The notes under the pieces were generated by a model that searched no databases, was not told where the DNA came from, and saw nothing but the letters and a program-made list of their open reading frames with translations. The position numbers and the translations under genes are program-made. A stretch of 43,960 nucleotides of DNA from Selenomonas sp. AE3005 (GTDB lineage: Bacteria; Bacillota; Negativicutes; Selenomonadales; Selenomonadaceae): assembly GCF_905233635.1 (NCBI RefSeq), contig NZ_CAJODG010000018.1:1-43960 (forward strand), written 5' to 3'. Positions 20,569-29,316 of this stretch are shown here, piece by piece (the first letter of the stretch is position 1; the number at the start of each line of letters is the position of its first letter).

Positions 20569-22218
20569 CTATAACGTAACATCCCGGCGGCCGGAAACCT
20601 TGAAGAAGATAACCATAGCCGTGATGGTCGTTAACGTAAGGATAGTGGACAGCGCTGCCGCTGTACCATAACTGGCGCGGATAACCTCCGTATAAATAGC
20701 AACGGACATGGTTTTCGTCGCCCCCGTAAAGAGAATTACCGAAGAACTCAGCTCATTGATAGCCGTAATCCACGAGATAATAGCACCACTCATTACCCCG
20801 GGCAGCATCATCACCGCCGTGACCTTGAAGAAGGTCTTGACCGGCGACGCTCCGAGGCTTATCGACGCCTCCTCGAGGCTCGGACTCAGCTGGTAAAGTA
20901 TCGCGGAACTTGACCGCAGGGTGTACGGCAGGCGGCGGATAACCAGCGAAATGATGATGATAATCGCCGTACCGGACAGCAGCATGGGGTCCTCATTGAA
21001 CGCCAGCAGGAGCGTAATACCAAGTACCGAACCGGGAATGATATACGGGAACATGGTCAGCGTATCAATAATATCCGTCAGCCAGCTCTTTTTCCGGGTG
21101 GTCAGGTAAGCTACCGTCATGCCCAGGAACACAATCATGGCCATCGCAGCGGTACTGTAAACATAAGTATTGGTAATGGCCGTCCCCAAGGATTCAAAAA
21201 TCGTGCGGTAGCTGTCCAGCGAATAACCGTCGACGAAAATAGAACCATTGGTTTTGAGGAACGACGTGTAAATAACCACCAGCTGGGGAATCATTGACAG
21301 GGCCACCAGCAGGTAAATGCAGACATGCATGATGACATTTTTAATCCCCGTCATCTGTCCCACCGGCAGTGGCCGCAGGGAACTCATGGTAAAGGATTTT
21401 TTATTGACAACATACTTCTGCAGCATGAAGATGGTTGAAGTAATCAGCACCATAATCGCGGCCATAGCGGCGGCAAAATTGGCCTGGTCGCCTACTTCAT
21501 TGATGAATTCCGAGTAAATCATGACCGGCATGACGTTGAAACCTTCACCAATCAGCATTGGTGTACCGAAGTCGGCCATGGCATTCATGAACACCATGAG
21601 CGCCCCGGCCAAAATGGTCGGCGTAATCAGCGGCAGCATGATGGTGACAACCTTCTTTATCCCACTGCAGCCCAGACTTTCCGCCGCCTCAATCAGCGCC
21701 GAATCGATATTTTTCATCGCCCCGGCCACATAGAGATAAATAAACGGATAGAGTTTCAATGTCAGCACCAGAAGTATCCCGGCAAAGCCATAAATGGACG
21801 GGAAATCAATCCCCATGCCGGCCAGCCACTGTGTCAGTATACCACTGCGGCCGCCAATCAAAATCCAGGAATACGCACCGATAAACGGCGGCGAAAGCAG
21901 GGAGATGATAATACAAATCTCCACTACGCTTTTTCCGCGGACTTTAAAGAGCGTCATAAAGTAGGCCAGAGCCGTACCGATAATCACAGCCAGCACCGTC
22001 ACACAGGTAGTGACACTGAAACTGTTAATCATCGACTGATAATAGTATTTCCGGTCAAAGAAGTGGGTGAAGTTCTCCATGGTGAATTCCCCGGTCAGCG
22101 CGTCCTGGAACGCGCTGAAGAACAAGGAAAACAGCGGATACATCAGGAACAGGCCGAAAACCACAATGGAGAGCAGGGTTATCCACGCCCAAAAGTCCCA
22201 TTGGAATTTCTTATTCAT
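20569..22218 (-). CDS. ABC importer permease, two fused halves (AfuB-like)
   Basis: A 549-residue protein, about twelve membrane spans, made of two permease halves of the FbpB/AfuB type. Each half has a cytoplasmic EAA-type loop (IEAAESLGCSGIKKVVTIMLP and EEASISLGASPVKTFFKVTAVMMLP) that docks on the ATPase. The ATG at 22218 overlaps the stop of the ATPase gene by 8 bases, so the two are translationally coupled. It forms the membrane channel for the ligand delivered by the lipoprotein encoded next. Confidence 0.88.
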   Translation of the reverse strand: MNKKFQWDFWAWITLLSIVVFGLFLMYPLFSLFFSAFQDALTGEFTMENFTHFFDRKYYYQSMINSFSVTTCVTVLAVIIGTALAYFMTLFKVRGKSVVEICIIISLLSPPFIGAYSWILIGGRSGILTQWLAGMGIDFPSIYGFAGILLVLTLKLYPFIYLYVAGAMKNIDSALIEAAESLGCSGIKKVVTIMLPLITPTILAGALMVFMNAMADFGTPMLIGEGFNVMPVMIYSEFINEVGDQANFAAAMAAIMVLITSTIFMLQKYVVNKKSFTMSSLRPLPVGQMTGIKNVIMHVCIYLLVALSMIPQLVVIYTSFLKTNGSIFVDGYSLDSYRTIFESLGTAITNTYVYSTAAMAMIVFLGMTVAYLTTRKKSWLTDIIDTLTMFPYIIPGSVLGITLLLAFNEDPMLLSGTAIIIIISLVIRRLPYTLRSSSAILYQLSPSLEEASISLGASPVKTFFKVTAVMMLPGVMSGAIISWITAINELSSSVILFTGATKTMSVAIYTEVIRASYGTAAALSTILTLTTITAMVIFFKVSGRRDVTL

Positions 22219-23335
22219 TTTCCACCACACCTTCCATCAGGCTCTTGCTGCCATCTGCCCGGAACACGTTTATCTTGGCGGCATTGGGTTTCAGATAAAC
22301 CGTATCGCCAATTTCCAGAACCTTTTCCGCATGTCCCAAATCCTGACTGAACTCGATAGCCGGCTGGTCGGACACCAGCATGTCCTCCGGGAACTCCAGC
22401 CCGTAAGTGACATACTTGCCCAGGAACACCTTGGTCTTGATGGTGCATTTCACGCCCTGGCCTTCACCACAGATGGAAAATTCCTCCGGACGCACGGCAA
22501 TGGTCACATCATCACCGATTTTACCTTCCTCACTGAGCGTCTGCATAGGCAGCACGAAACCATCGGCAAAGACCACGGCCTTGCTGCCGCCAGCTTCTCC
22601 GATACGGCCTTTAAAGAGATTGGAGTGGCCGATAAACGTGGCAACAAACACATTATACGGACGGGTGTAAATAGTATGCGGCGATGCCGTCTGCTGAATC
22701 ACACCTTTTTTCATGACCGCAATGCGGTCGGAGATGGCCAGCGCCTCCTCCTGGTCATGGGTAACATACACCGTCGTAATGCCTACCTGTTTCTGTACCT
22801 CCCGGATAGCCGAACGCATTTCCACACGCAGTTTGGCGTCGAGATTGGACAGCGGTTCATCCATCAGCAATACGCTCGGATGAATGACAATGGCGCGGGC
22901 CAGGGCCACACGCTGCTGCTGGCCGCCGGATAATCTTTCGGGGAGTCTGTCCTGATACTCCGTAATCTGCACCACATCGAGAATCTTATCGACTTTCGCC
23001 TTCATCTCGTCCTTCGGCATATTACGGAGTTTCAAGCCGTATTCCACATTTTCACGCACCGTCAGATGGGGGAAAATCGCATAGCTCTGAAAAACCATGC
23101 CGATGTTGCGCTTATGCGCCGGGATATCGTTAATAACCTGGTCATCAAAGCGAATCTGACCGCCTTCAATGCTGTTGAAGCCGGCAATCATGCGCAAAAG
23201 TGTCGTCTTGCCGCAGCCCGATGGCCCCAGCAGGGTAAAAAACTCTCCATTTCTAATATTCTCGGTCAGCTGGGGGATAATCGTCAGGTCCCCATAACGC
23301 TTAACCACCTTATCCGCCGTAATGGCAACACTCAT
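22211..23335 (-). CDS. ABC importer ATPase (AfuC/FbpC-like)
   Basis: A 374-residue protein. Start ATG 23335 follows GGAGGAGAGG; longer starts (23356, 23350) are possible but less well placed. Walker A GPSGCGKTT, Q-loop VFQSYAIFPHLT, signature LSGGQQQRVALARA, Walker B LLMDEPLSNLDA and the switch His in TVYVTHD are all intact. A C-terminal TOBE-like region (about 240-374) is present, as in other importer ATPases. First gene of the importer operon. Confidence 0.9.
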   Translation of the reverse strand: MSVAITADKVVKRYGDLTIIPQLTENIRNGEFFTLLGPSGCGKTTLLRMIAGFNSIEGGQIRFDDQVINDIPAHKRNIGMVFQSYAIFPHLTVRENVEYGLKLRNMPKDEMKAKVDKILDVVQITEYQDRLPERLSGGQQQRVALARAIVIHPSVLLMDEPLSNLDAKLRVEMRSAIREVQKQVGITTVYVTHDQEEALAISDRIAVMKKGVIQQTASPHTIYTRPYNVFVATFIGHSNLFKGRIGEAGGSKAVVFADGFVLPMQTLSEEGKIGDDVTIAVRPEEFSICGEGQGVKCTIKTKVFLGKYVTYGLEFPEDMLVSDQPAIEFSQDLGHAEKVLEIGDTVYLKPNAAKINVFRADGSKSLMEGVVENE

Positions 23336-23382
23336 TGCCCTCTCCTCCATTCGCATTATCTATTATTTCTTAGTCTATAATT

Positions 23383-23411
23383 ATTGTAAAGCTCACAAAG
23401 ATAATAAACAA
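23383..23411 (-). promoter_or_regulatory. Promoter of the importer operon
   Basis: TTGTTT (23411-23406), 17 bases, TACAAT (23388-23383) on the minus strand. Confidence 0.6.
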
Positions 23412-23451
23412 TCCAAAATACAGGATAAATGTCAGCAAAAATGAACCTGCA

Positions 23452-23607
23452 TTGACCGGTCAACTTGTCATTTCCTGCGTAATATTGTATGATAACTATG
23501 TATTATCTAATATAATATTACAATAAATTTAGATAATACATAATTTCTTGTCCAGTACACAAAAGCTGACGCCCGACTGTAAAGCTGTCAGTTTTTTGAC
23601 TGGTCAA
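23452..23607. promoter_or_regulatory. Paired operators in the importer/dcuC control region
   Basis: TTGACCGGTCAA (23452-23463) and TTGACTGGTCAA (23596-23607) are both 12-bp palindromes (the second has a central T-G pair), 144 bp apart. Between them, 14-bp arms (23497-23510 with 23529-23542) flank a TATAAT (23511-23516). The right palindrome lies just before the dcuC ribosome binding site. Confidence 0.6.
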
Positions 23608-23628
23608 ATTTATTTGGAGGTTTTACTT

Positions 23629-25014
23629 ATGTTAGGTCTTATCATTGCCATCATCGTGGTGGCATGGGTAGCCCGTTTTGTGCTGAAAAAATATCCGGCA
23701 CAGCCGATTTTGTTTACGGCCGGTATCGTGATGATGATACTGACCATTGCCTGCGGACTGGGCGAAATTCTGCCGGCCAAGCAGACGACCGGTTCGCCGT
23801 GGCTGGATATCATTCAGTCCATCAGTCTGGCCTTTAGCAGCCGCGCTGCCAAGCTCGGCATGATTATCATGCTGATTGGCGGTTTTTCCAAGTACATGGA
23901 CTGCATTGGCGCCAGCACCGCCCTGGTCAGACTGGCCATCAAGCCCCTGCAGAAACTCGGCCACCCTTATGTAGTATTGGCCCTGACGTCAATTCTGGGC
24001 AATTTCCTGGCTATGTTCATCAGCTCTGCCTCAGGCTTTGGCCTGCTGCTCATGGTGACCATGTACCCCGTCCTCGTCCGCCTCGGTGTCAGCCGTATCG
24101 CGGCCTGTGCGGTTATCGCCACCACTTCCGCCCCCGGCTGGGGCCCTGCCGGAGCAGATAACATCTTTGCCGCCGAGCTCATCGGCATGGAAATCGTACC
24201 CTACTTCATGCAGTATCAAGTGCCTGTCGGCCTTTGCACCGTCCTGACGCTGGCCCTTGCCCATTTCTTCGTCCAGCGCTATCTGGACGCCAAAAATCCC
24301 GATGAAATGGCCGGCAAGGACGTTTCCGCAGCCGTAACCGCTGAACAGGCCAAAGCACAGGAAGCGCCCGAGGTTCCCGGCTTTTACGCCCTGCTGCCAA
24401 CTCTGCCCCTGCTGCTGGTGCTGTTCTTCGGCCTCAATGAGGGCACAGGTATCAAAATGGACATCAATCTGGCTACGCTGCTGTCCATCTTCATCACCAT
24501 GCTGATTGAATTTCTCCGCCATCGCAATGGCCTCAAAGCCTGCAAGGATATCGCTGCTTTCTGGAACGGTATGGGCCTGCAGATGGCCACGGTTGTCACC
24601 CTGGTTGTCGCCGCCGAAACCTTCTCCAAGGGCCTTATCTCCCTTGGCGCCATCGACACCCTGATTCAGGGCGCACAAAACGCAGGACTTGGCGGTATCG
24701 GCATGATGTTCGTCTTTGTCGCCATCATCATCGCCGCCACCCTCATCACCGGCAGCGGCAACGCCACCTTCTTCGCCTTCGTGCCGCTGGCGCCGAAAGT
24801 GGCCGCCCTCTCCGGCATCGCCCCGGTGCTTTTGGTACTGCCCATGAACTTCGTATCCAATCTGGCCCGTTCCCTCTCGCCTATCGCCGCCGTCATGATT
24901 GTCGTCGCCGGCGCCGCAGGCCTCTCCCCCATGGACCTCGCCAAACGCACCTTTATCCCCGTCGCCATTGCAACCATCGTCAATATCGCCGTTACGCTGA
25001 TATTGTTCTTCTAA
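23629..25014 (+). CDS. dcuC: Anaerobic C4-dicarboxylate transporter, DcuC family
   Basis: A 461-residue protein, the same length as E. coli DcuC, with about twelve to fourteen hydrophobic segments. The ATG at 23629 follows TTGGAGG with 9 bases spacing; the open frame to 23548 runs through the operator region and is rejected. Conserved stretches include SSASGFGLLLMVTMYPVLVRLGVSR, APGWGPAGADN and ITGSGNATFFAFVPLAP. The family exports succinate and swaps it for fumarate or malate in fermenting cells, which fits an anaerobe that makes succinate or propionate. Divergent from the importer; single-gene unit. Confidence 0.88.
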   Translation: MLGLIIAIIVVAWVARFVLKKYPAQPILFTAGIVMMILTIACGLGEILPAKQTTGSPWLDIIQSISLAFSSRAAKLGMIIMLIGGFSKYMDCIGASTALVRLAIKPLQKLGHPYVVLALTSILGNFLAMFISSASGFGLLLMVTMYPVLVRLGVSRIAACAVIATTSAPGWGPAGADNIFAAELIGMEIVPYFMQYQVPVGLCTVLTLALAHFFVQRYLDAKNPDEMAGKDVSAAVTAEQAKAQEAPEVPGFYALLPTLPLLLVLFFGLNEGTGIKMDINLATLLSIFITMLIEFLRHRNGLKACKDIAAFWNGMGLQMATVVTLVVAAETFSKGLISLGAIDTLIQGAQNAGLGGIGMMFVFVAIIIAATLITGSGNATFFAFVPLAPKVAALSGIAPVLLVLPMNFVSNLARSLSPIAAVMIVVAGAAGLSPMDLAKRTFIPVAIATIVNIAVTLILFF

Positions 25015-25030
25015 GAATCATATAATTACA

Positions 25031-25088
25031 ACGCCAAAAAAGGCCAGTGCATTTTCTCTTACGAGATACTGCACTGGCCTTTTGGCGT
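25031..25088. terminator. Two-way terminator between dcuC and the PTS operon
   Basis: AAAGGCCAGTGCA and TGCACTGGCCTTT pair perfectly, with flanking CGCCAA/TTGGCG extending the stem and A/T runs on both sides. Confidence 0.85.
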
Positions 25089-25109
25089 ATATACGAACCG
25101 CCTGTCTAT

Positions 25110-26384
25110 TTATTTCAGGAAGTTAATCACATTGCCCAGAATCGTGCCTACCACACAGAAGTCAGCATCGCTGAACGTGGTATTGGCAAAGCCCAGGTTG
25201 CCGAGTACCGGCATCAGGAACACCGGCAGGAAGGTGATGAGAATACCATGCGCCATAGCGCCTAAGACCGCACCGCGGAGACCGCCGGTAGCGTTGCCGA
25301 ACACACCAGCCGTCGCACCGCAGAAGAAATGCGGTACTACACTGGGCAGAATGATGGGCAGGGGATTTACCGGGCTATCCATAGCCAGCAGTACACCCAT
25401 ACCGATAACGCCGCCCACAAAGCTGGACAGGAAACCAATCAGCACAGCATTCGGTGCATAGGGATAAACAACCGGGCAGTCAATAGCCGGTTTAGCATTG
25501 GGCACCAGCGAGGTAGCAATACCCGTGAAAGCCGGTACGATTTCCGCCAGGATAAGTCTTACACCAGCCAGGATAACGTACACACCACCGGCAAAGGTGA
25601 TGGCCTGGATGATGGAGAATACCAGGAAACTCTGGCCGCCGCTGAGTTCCTTTTCCACGTATTCCGGACCGCAGGCCAAAGCTACGACCAGGAACAGAAC
25701 CAGCATTACCAAAGAAATAGCAATGGACGAGTCTCTGAGGAAGTACAGACCTTTCGGGAAGTTGATTTCCTCGGTCGTGTGTTCCTTGTTGCCCAGGCAT
25801 TTACCAACATAAGCGGCAAAGATATAACCAATCGTGCCGAAATGACCAAAGGCCACATCGTCGCTGCCGGTGATTTTCTTCATCGTGGGATGAGCAAGTG
25901 CCGGGAACAATGCCATGATAAAGCCAAGCGTAATGGCACCAACAGCCACAAGCCCTGTGCCCTGCAAACCGCCGACCGTCAGGATAATACCAATCATACA
26001 AGCCATATAAAGAGTATGATGACCAGTCAGGAAGATAAATTTCAGTGGCGTAAAACGGGCGATAAGAACGTTGGCAACCATACCAAAAGCCATGATAAGA
26101 GCTGTCTGCGTACCGAATTCATCAAGGGCCATACCAACGATAGCCTCGTTATGCGGTACCACACCATTGATACCGAAACCATGCTGGAACATCGTGCCAA
26201 AATGTCCGAGCGCCCCCACGGCCAGCCCGGCACCACCGCCGAGAATCAGCACGCCCATAACGGTTTTAATGGAACCCTTTAAGACATCAGAAAGACCTTT
26301 TTTCTGTGCGACCAGACCGATAAAACTCACCAGACCGATGAGAACGGCAGGAACACTTAGAATATCCAAAATAAATTTTAACAT
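25110..26384 (-). CDS. PTS ascorbate-family EIIC permease (UlaA-like)
   Basis: A 424-residue protein with about ten membrane spans. It matches the UlaA/SgaT family: MFQHGFGINGVVPHNEAIVGMALDEFGTQTAL near residue 70-105, FLTGHHTLYMA, and a second gate motif with NPLPIILPSVVPHFFCGATAGVFGNATGG. It carries the sugar or sugar acid across the membrane while EIIB phosphorylates it. Last gene of the regulator-EIIA-EIIB-EIIC operon. No ascorbate breakdown genes lie nearby, so the true substrate is open. Confidence 0.88.
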   Translation of the reverse strand: MLKFILDILSVPAVLIGLVSFIGLVAQKKGLSDVLKGSIKTVMGVLILGGGAGLAVGALGHFGTMFQHGFGINGVVPHNEAIVGMALDEFGTQTALIMAFGMVANVLIARFTPLKFIFLTGHHTLYMACMIGIILTVGGLQGTGLVAVGAITLGFIMALFPALAHPTMKKITGSDDVAFGHFGTIGYIFAAYVGKCLGNKEHTTEEINFPKGLYFLRDSSIAISLVMLVLFLVVALACGPEYVEKELSGGQSFLVFSIIQAITFAGGVYVILAGVRLILAEIVPAFTGIATSLVPNAKPAIDCPVVYPYAPNAVLIGFLSSFVGGVIGMGVLLAMDSPVNPLPIILPSVVPHFFCGATAGVFGNATGGLRGAVLGAMAHGILITFLPVFLMPVLGNLGFANTTFSDADFCVVGTILGNVINFLK

Positions 26385-26429
26385 CAGAAAATCCTCCCAT
26401 GACAGTTGTAGTTAGATTATCCGTACTGC

Positions 26430-26711
26430 TTATTTGCTTTTGAATTCCGCAATAGCGGCGGCGATTTTCTCCTTCATTTCCGCCTTGTCAATCATGTTGT
26501 TCAGGGATACCACAATGCCGCCGAGTCCTTCCATCTGCATAGCGATATCTCTGGTACCGACATAGATATCCGACGGATTCGTGCCGGCTGAGGAAAGGTC
26601 GCAATGACTTACTTCCCCTTCTTCGCCTAATTCCTTCAACACGTTTTTGATGTTCATTTCAATCATGAAACTGCTGCCTAAACCATTGCCACAACATACT
26701 AAAATCTTCAT
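26430..26711 (-). CDS. PTS EIIB component (UlaB-like)
   Basis: A 93-residue cytosolic protein. KILVCCGNGLGSSFMIEMNI near the N-terminus has the phosphorylated Cys in the CGNGLGSS loop, as in the ascorbate/galactitol EIIB fold. It takes phosphate from EIIA and gives it to the substrate in EIIC. Its ATG comes one base after the EIIA stop, so the two are coupled, and EIIC follows 45 bases later. Confidence 0.88.
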   Translation of the reverse strand: MKILVCCGNGLGSSFMIEMNIKNVLKELGEEGEVSHCDLSSAGTNPSDIYVGTRDIAMQMEGLGGIVVSLNNMIDKAEMKEKIAAAIAEFKSK

Positions 26712-26712
26712 G

Positions 26713-27159
26713 TTAATCCTCTCCTTTACCTAGTAAATGCATAGCCTCTGCCGGGGACTGCACCGCCATAAACCTGGCCAGCCTGTCAGCGTCCATTAAA
26801 AATTCTGTCAGGGCCTCCAAGAGTTTTAAATGGCTCTTGTCGTCCGGCGTAGCAAAAGTAATCACCAATTTCACCGGGTCATTCAGCTCACTGCCAAAGG
26901 GCAGGGGCTCTTTTAGAGTCAGCAGGCTGATACCGATGGCATGCGCGCCGCATTCCGGTCTGGCATGGGCCAGCATAATCCCCGGGGCTATGACCATATA
27001 CGGCATAGCCTGATGGCTTTTTTTCACCGCCTCGACGTAAGACGGTTCTATCACCCCATCGGCCAGCAACGGCGCAGCCCCGATATCCAGGGCCTCCTGC
27101 CAGCTTTTGCAGGCCACATTCAGCTGTATGGCCTCCGGCTTTACAAATGCTTCCAGCAT
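26713..27159 (-). CDS. PTS EIIA component (UlaC-like)
   Basis: A 148-residue protein from the ATG at 27159 (AAGGGAAG upstream, 16 bases after the regulator stop); the longer frame to 27243 overlaps the regulator and is rejected. It is a mannitol/fructose-type EIIA: IAPGIMLAHARPECGA holds the phosphorylated His, and KLVITFATPDDKSHLKLLEALTEFL is the typical C-terminal part. Phosphorylated by HPr, it passes phosphate to EIIB. Confidence 0.88.
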   Translation of the reverse strand: MLEAFVKPEAIQLNVACKSWQEALDIGAAPLLADGVIEPSYVEAVKKSHQAMPYMVIAPGIMLAHARPECGAHAIGISLLTLKEPLPFGSELNDPVKLVITFATPDDKSHLKLLEALTEFLMDADRLARFMAVQSPAEAMHLLGKGED

Positions 27160-27175
27160 ATTGTCACTTCCCTTA

Positions 27176-29206
27176 TCATGCAAATTCAGCACCTTCCCAG
27201 CGCCGTTCCCGGATACAACCCAGGATTTCCTCTTTGCTGCCACTTTGGCGCAGGCGGTTCAGCGTATCCTTATCGTTAAAGATCAGCCACAAATCCTGCA
27301 TTAGCTGCAAGTGAGCTTTCTCATCAGTGGTCGAGAACGCAAAGAGCATGTCCACGGGCTTTTTCTCCTCACGGCTGGCAAAGTACACAGGCTTTTTCAA
27401 CCGCAGGAAACTGATGGCCACCTTGTTTACACCATCTTCATAACGGGCATGGGGCATGGCCACGCCGGGACAAACCACGATGTATGGCCCCATTTCCCGG
27501 ACACAATCAACCATGCGTTCCACATAACCGTCACTGACTGCTCCGGATTTTACGAGTATCTGTCCGGCACTGCGCACGGCCTCTGACCAGTCACGCGCCT
27601 CGCTTTCCAGTTCAATCATCTCCGGCGACAGCAGGTCAGGCAGGCCCAAAGCCTTGCTTTCGGTTATCTGTCCGCTATCGCTGAATTTCTTGTTATAAAA
27701 GTAGGCTATCTGACTTTCAATGACCTTTATCTCCTCGACCGTGGCGATGGGTGACACGCGCAGGACAGCCACATGTTCCAGTTCGAGCGGCACTGTACTG
27801 ATTACCATATCTATGCCGGCCAAAGCTGACTCTTCGAGCTTGTAGAGGGAAAGTATTTTGCTGATGTGAATGTATGGCAGGTGGTTCTTTAGCGTCATCG
27901 CCAGCAGATTGGCCGTGCCTACACCATTGCCGCACACCAGCAGCACTTCCAGTTTTTTATTTTGCAGCAGGCGTTTGCGTTCTACGGCTGCTCCCAGGTG
28001 AATGGTCAGATAGCCAATCTCATCCTCGGTAAAGGCTATCCCCATATTCCGGGTAAGTTTATCCGCCGCCTTGTGAGCAATCATATACAAGGACTGATAC
28101 TGCTCTTTTATCTGCCCCAGCAGGGGATTGGTCAGTACAATGCCAAACCGGGCCCGTTCAATAGCCGGCTGCAGGTGCATGGCCAGATTATAAATGAGTT
28201 CATCATCATTTTGATAAATATCACCAAGCCAGACCTGCGCGTATTCCACCAGCTTGCGAGCCAGTTCCAGCGCGCTGACATTGACCTCCTGCCGCTGCTG
28301 TTTTTCGCCTTTGACGGAAAACAAATAGATACGGCTGTGCAGCAATTCCTTGGTAATATACTGGACTTCGCCGGCCTTGGCCGCGTCCTGATGGTAAGCG
28401 GTCATACAGGCGGCAATCTCCTTCGCCAAAGCCTTTAAGGCCTCGCCTTCATTGCCCAGGAACTCCACCTGCCGCTGCTGCCGCAGGCGATAGCCCTGCT
28501 GCAGGCGGCGCAGCTGCACTGCCAAGGCGCAAATCATACGGTTAGTTGACATGTCATTGCCTAAAATGCCGTATTTATTCAGCAGACCGATTAAATCAGC
28601 CGCCATTTCCTGCAAAGGCAATGCCTGTGTATAATCGTAGAAGGGCTGCTGCTCCGGCAGTATCTCACCTGCTGTCACCCCGGCGCGGAAATCGTATTCG
28701 GCCCGGGCAAAGATATGAATATACATATCACGTATATCCTGCTCGCTGCCGCCCACTCTTACCCCGGCACCACGTTTGGACTCATAAGTCAGCCCCCGGC
28801 GCTCCAGAATTTCCTGAATGGGTTTTAAATCGGCCAGCAGGGTATTACGGCTAATCTGCACTACCGCTGCCATTTCATCGATGGCATGCCATCCCGGCCC
28901 CAGCATGGCCAGTATGATATGATACCGCCGTTCCTTGGGACTCATAAACACGGGGTTTTCCACGGCAACTGGCTGGCTCTTGTCCGGTGCGGCCTGTTCC
29001 AGCCAAACACCTTTATGCGCCTTGCGGCAGATACGCATGTTGCTGCCTGCCAGTTCCTCTGTAAGTAAATCCAAATCATAATGTACTGTGCGCACAGATA
29101 CATGTAACAGTTCGGCAATTTTTTTGATGGTCAGCGGTGCAGCGGGGAATGCTGTCCCCAAAGTTTTTAACAGCTGCTGCCGTCGTTCTGTTCCTTCGAT
29201 TGTCAT
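27176..29206 (-). CDS. PRD-containing PTS operon regulator (MtlR/BglG-type activator)
   Basis: About 676 residues. Two N-terminal helix-turn-helix units (TIKKIAELLHVSVRTVHYDLDLL and VVQISRNTLLADLKPI) are followed by two PRD domains, with conserved histidines near ELLHSR and LAMHLQPAIERARFGI and TIHLGAAVER. Then an EIIB-like domain with VCGNGVGTA, and a C-terminal EIIA-like domain with VAMPHARYEDGV. This is the MtlR/LicR plan: phosphorylation by HPr and the PTS sets its activity. It starts the Ula-like operon, probably as its own activator. ATG 29206 is chosen; GTG 29209 is adjacent. The ribosome site AGGGGG is very close. Confidence 0.87.
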   Translation of the reverse strand: MTIEGTERRQQLLKTLGTAFPAAPLTIKKIAELLHVSVRTVHYDLDLLTEELAGSNMRICRKAHKGVWLEQAAPDKSQPVAVENPVFMSPKERRYHIILAMLGPGWHAIDEMAAVVQISRNTLLADLKPIQEILERRGLTYESKRGAGVRVGGSEQDIRDMYIHIFARAEYDFRAGVTAGEILPEQQPFYDYTQALPLQEMAADLIGLLNKYGILGNDMSTNRMICALAVQLRRLQQGYRLRQQRQVEFLGNEGEALKALAKEIAACMTAYHQDAAKAGEVQYITKELLHSRIYLFSVKGEKQQRQEVNVSALELARKLVEYAQVWLGDIYQNDDELIYNLAMHLQPAIERARFGIVLTNPLLGQIKEQYQSLYMIAHKAADKLTRNMGIAFTEDEIGYLTIHLGAAVERKRLLQNKKLEVLLVCGNGVGTANLLAMTLKNHLPYIHISKILSLYKLEESALAGIDMVISTVPLELEHVAVLRVSPIATVEEIKVIESQIAYFYNKKFSDSGQITESKALGLPDLLSPEMIELESEARDWSEAVRSAGQILVKSGAVSDGYVERMVDCVREMGPYIVVCPGVAMPHARYEDGVNKVAISFLRLKKPVYFASREEKKPVDMLFAFSTTDEKAHLQLMQDLWLIFNDKDTLNRLRQSGSKEEILGCIRERRWEGAEFA

Positions 29207-29227
29207 CACCCCCTGTTTACATTGTCT

Positions 29228-29256
29228 ATTATACGGTAGCTATACAAAGGCAACAA
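29228..29256 (-). promoter_or_regulatory. Promoter of the Ula-like PTS operon
   Basis: TTGTTG (29256-29251), 17 bases, TATAAT (29233-29228) on the minus strand. It overlaps the terminator arm of the upstream gene. Confidence 0.6.
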
Positions 29257-29302
29257 GCCCGAATGCTTGCATGAATAATCATGCAAACATTCGGGCTTTT
29301 GT
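29255..29302. terminator. Terminator after the amino acid permease gene
   Basis: AAGCCCGAATG (29255-29265) pairs with 29288-29298, with an inner TTGCATG/CATGCAA stem and a 6-base tip. T-runs lie on either side. Confidence 0.8.
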
Positions 29303-29316
29303 TTCATATATGATTG

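Noticed and set aside
25329..26282. 317-codon plus-strand ORF opposite the PTS EIIC gene
   Set aside because: Shadow frame; the minus strand has clear UlaA motifs, and the product looks like no protein family.
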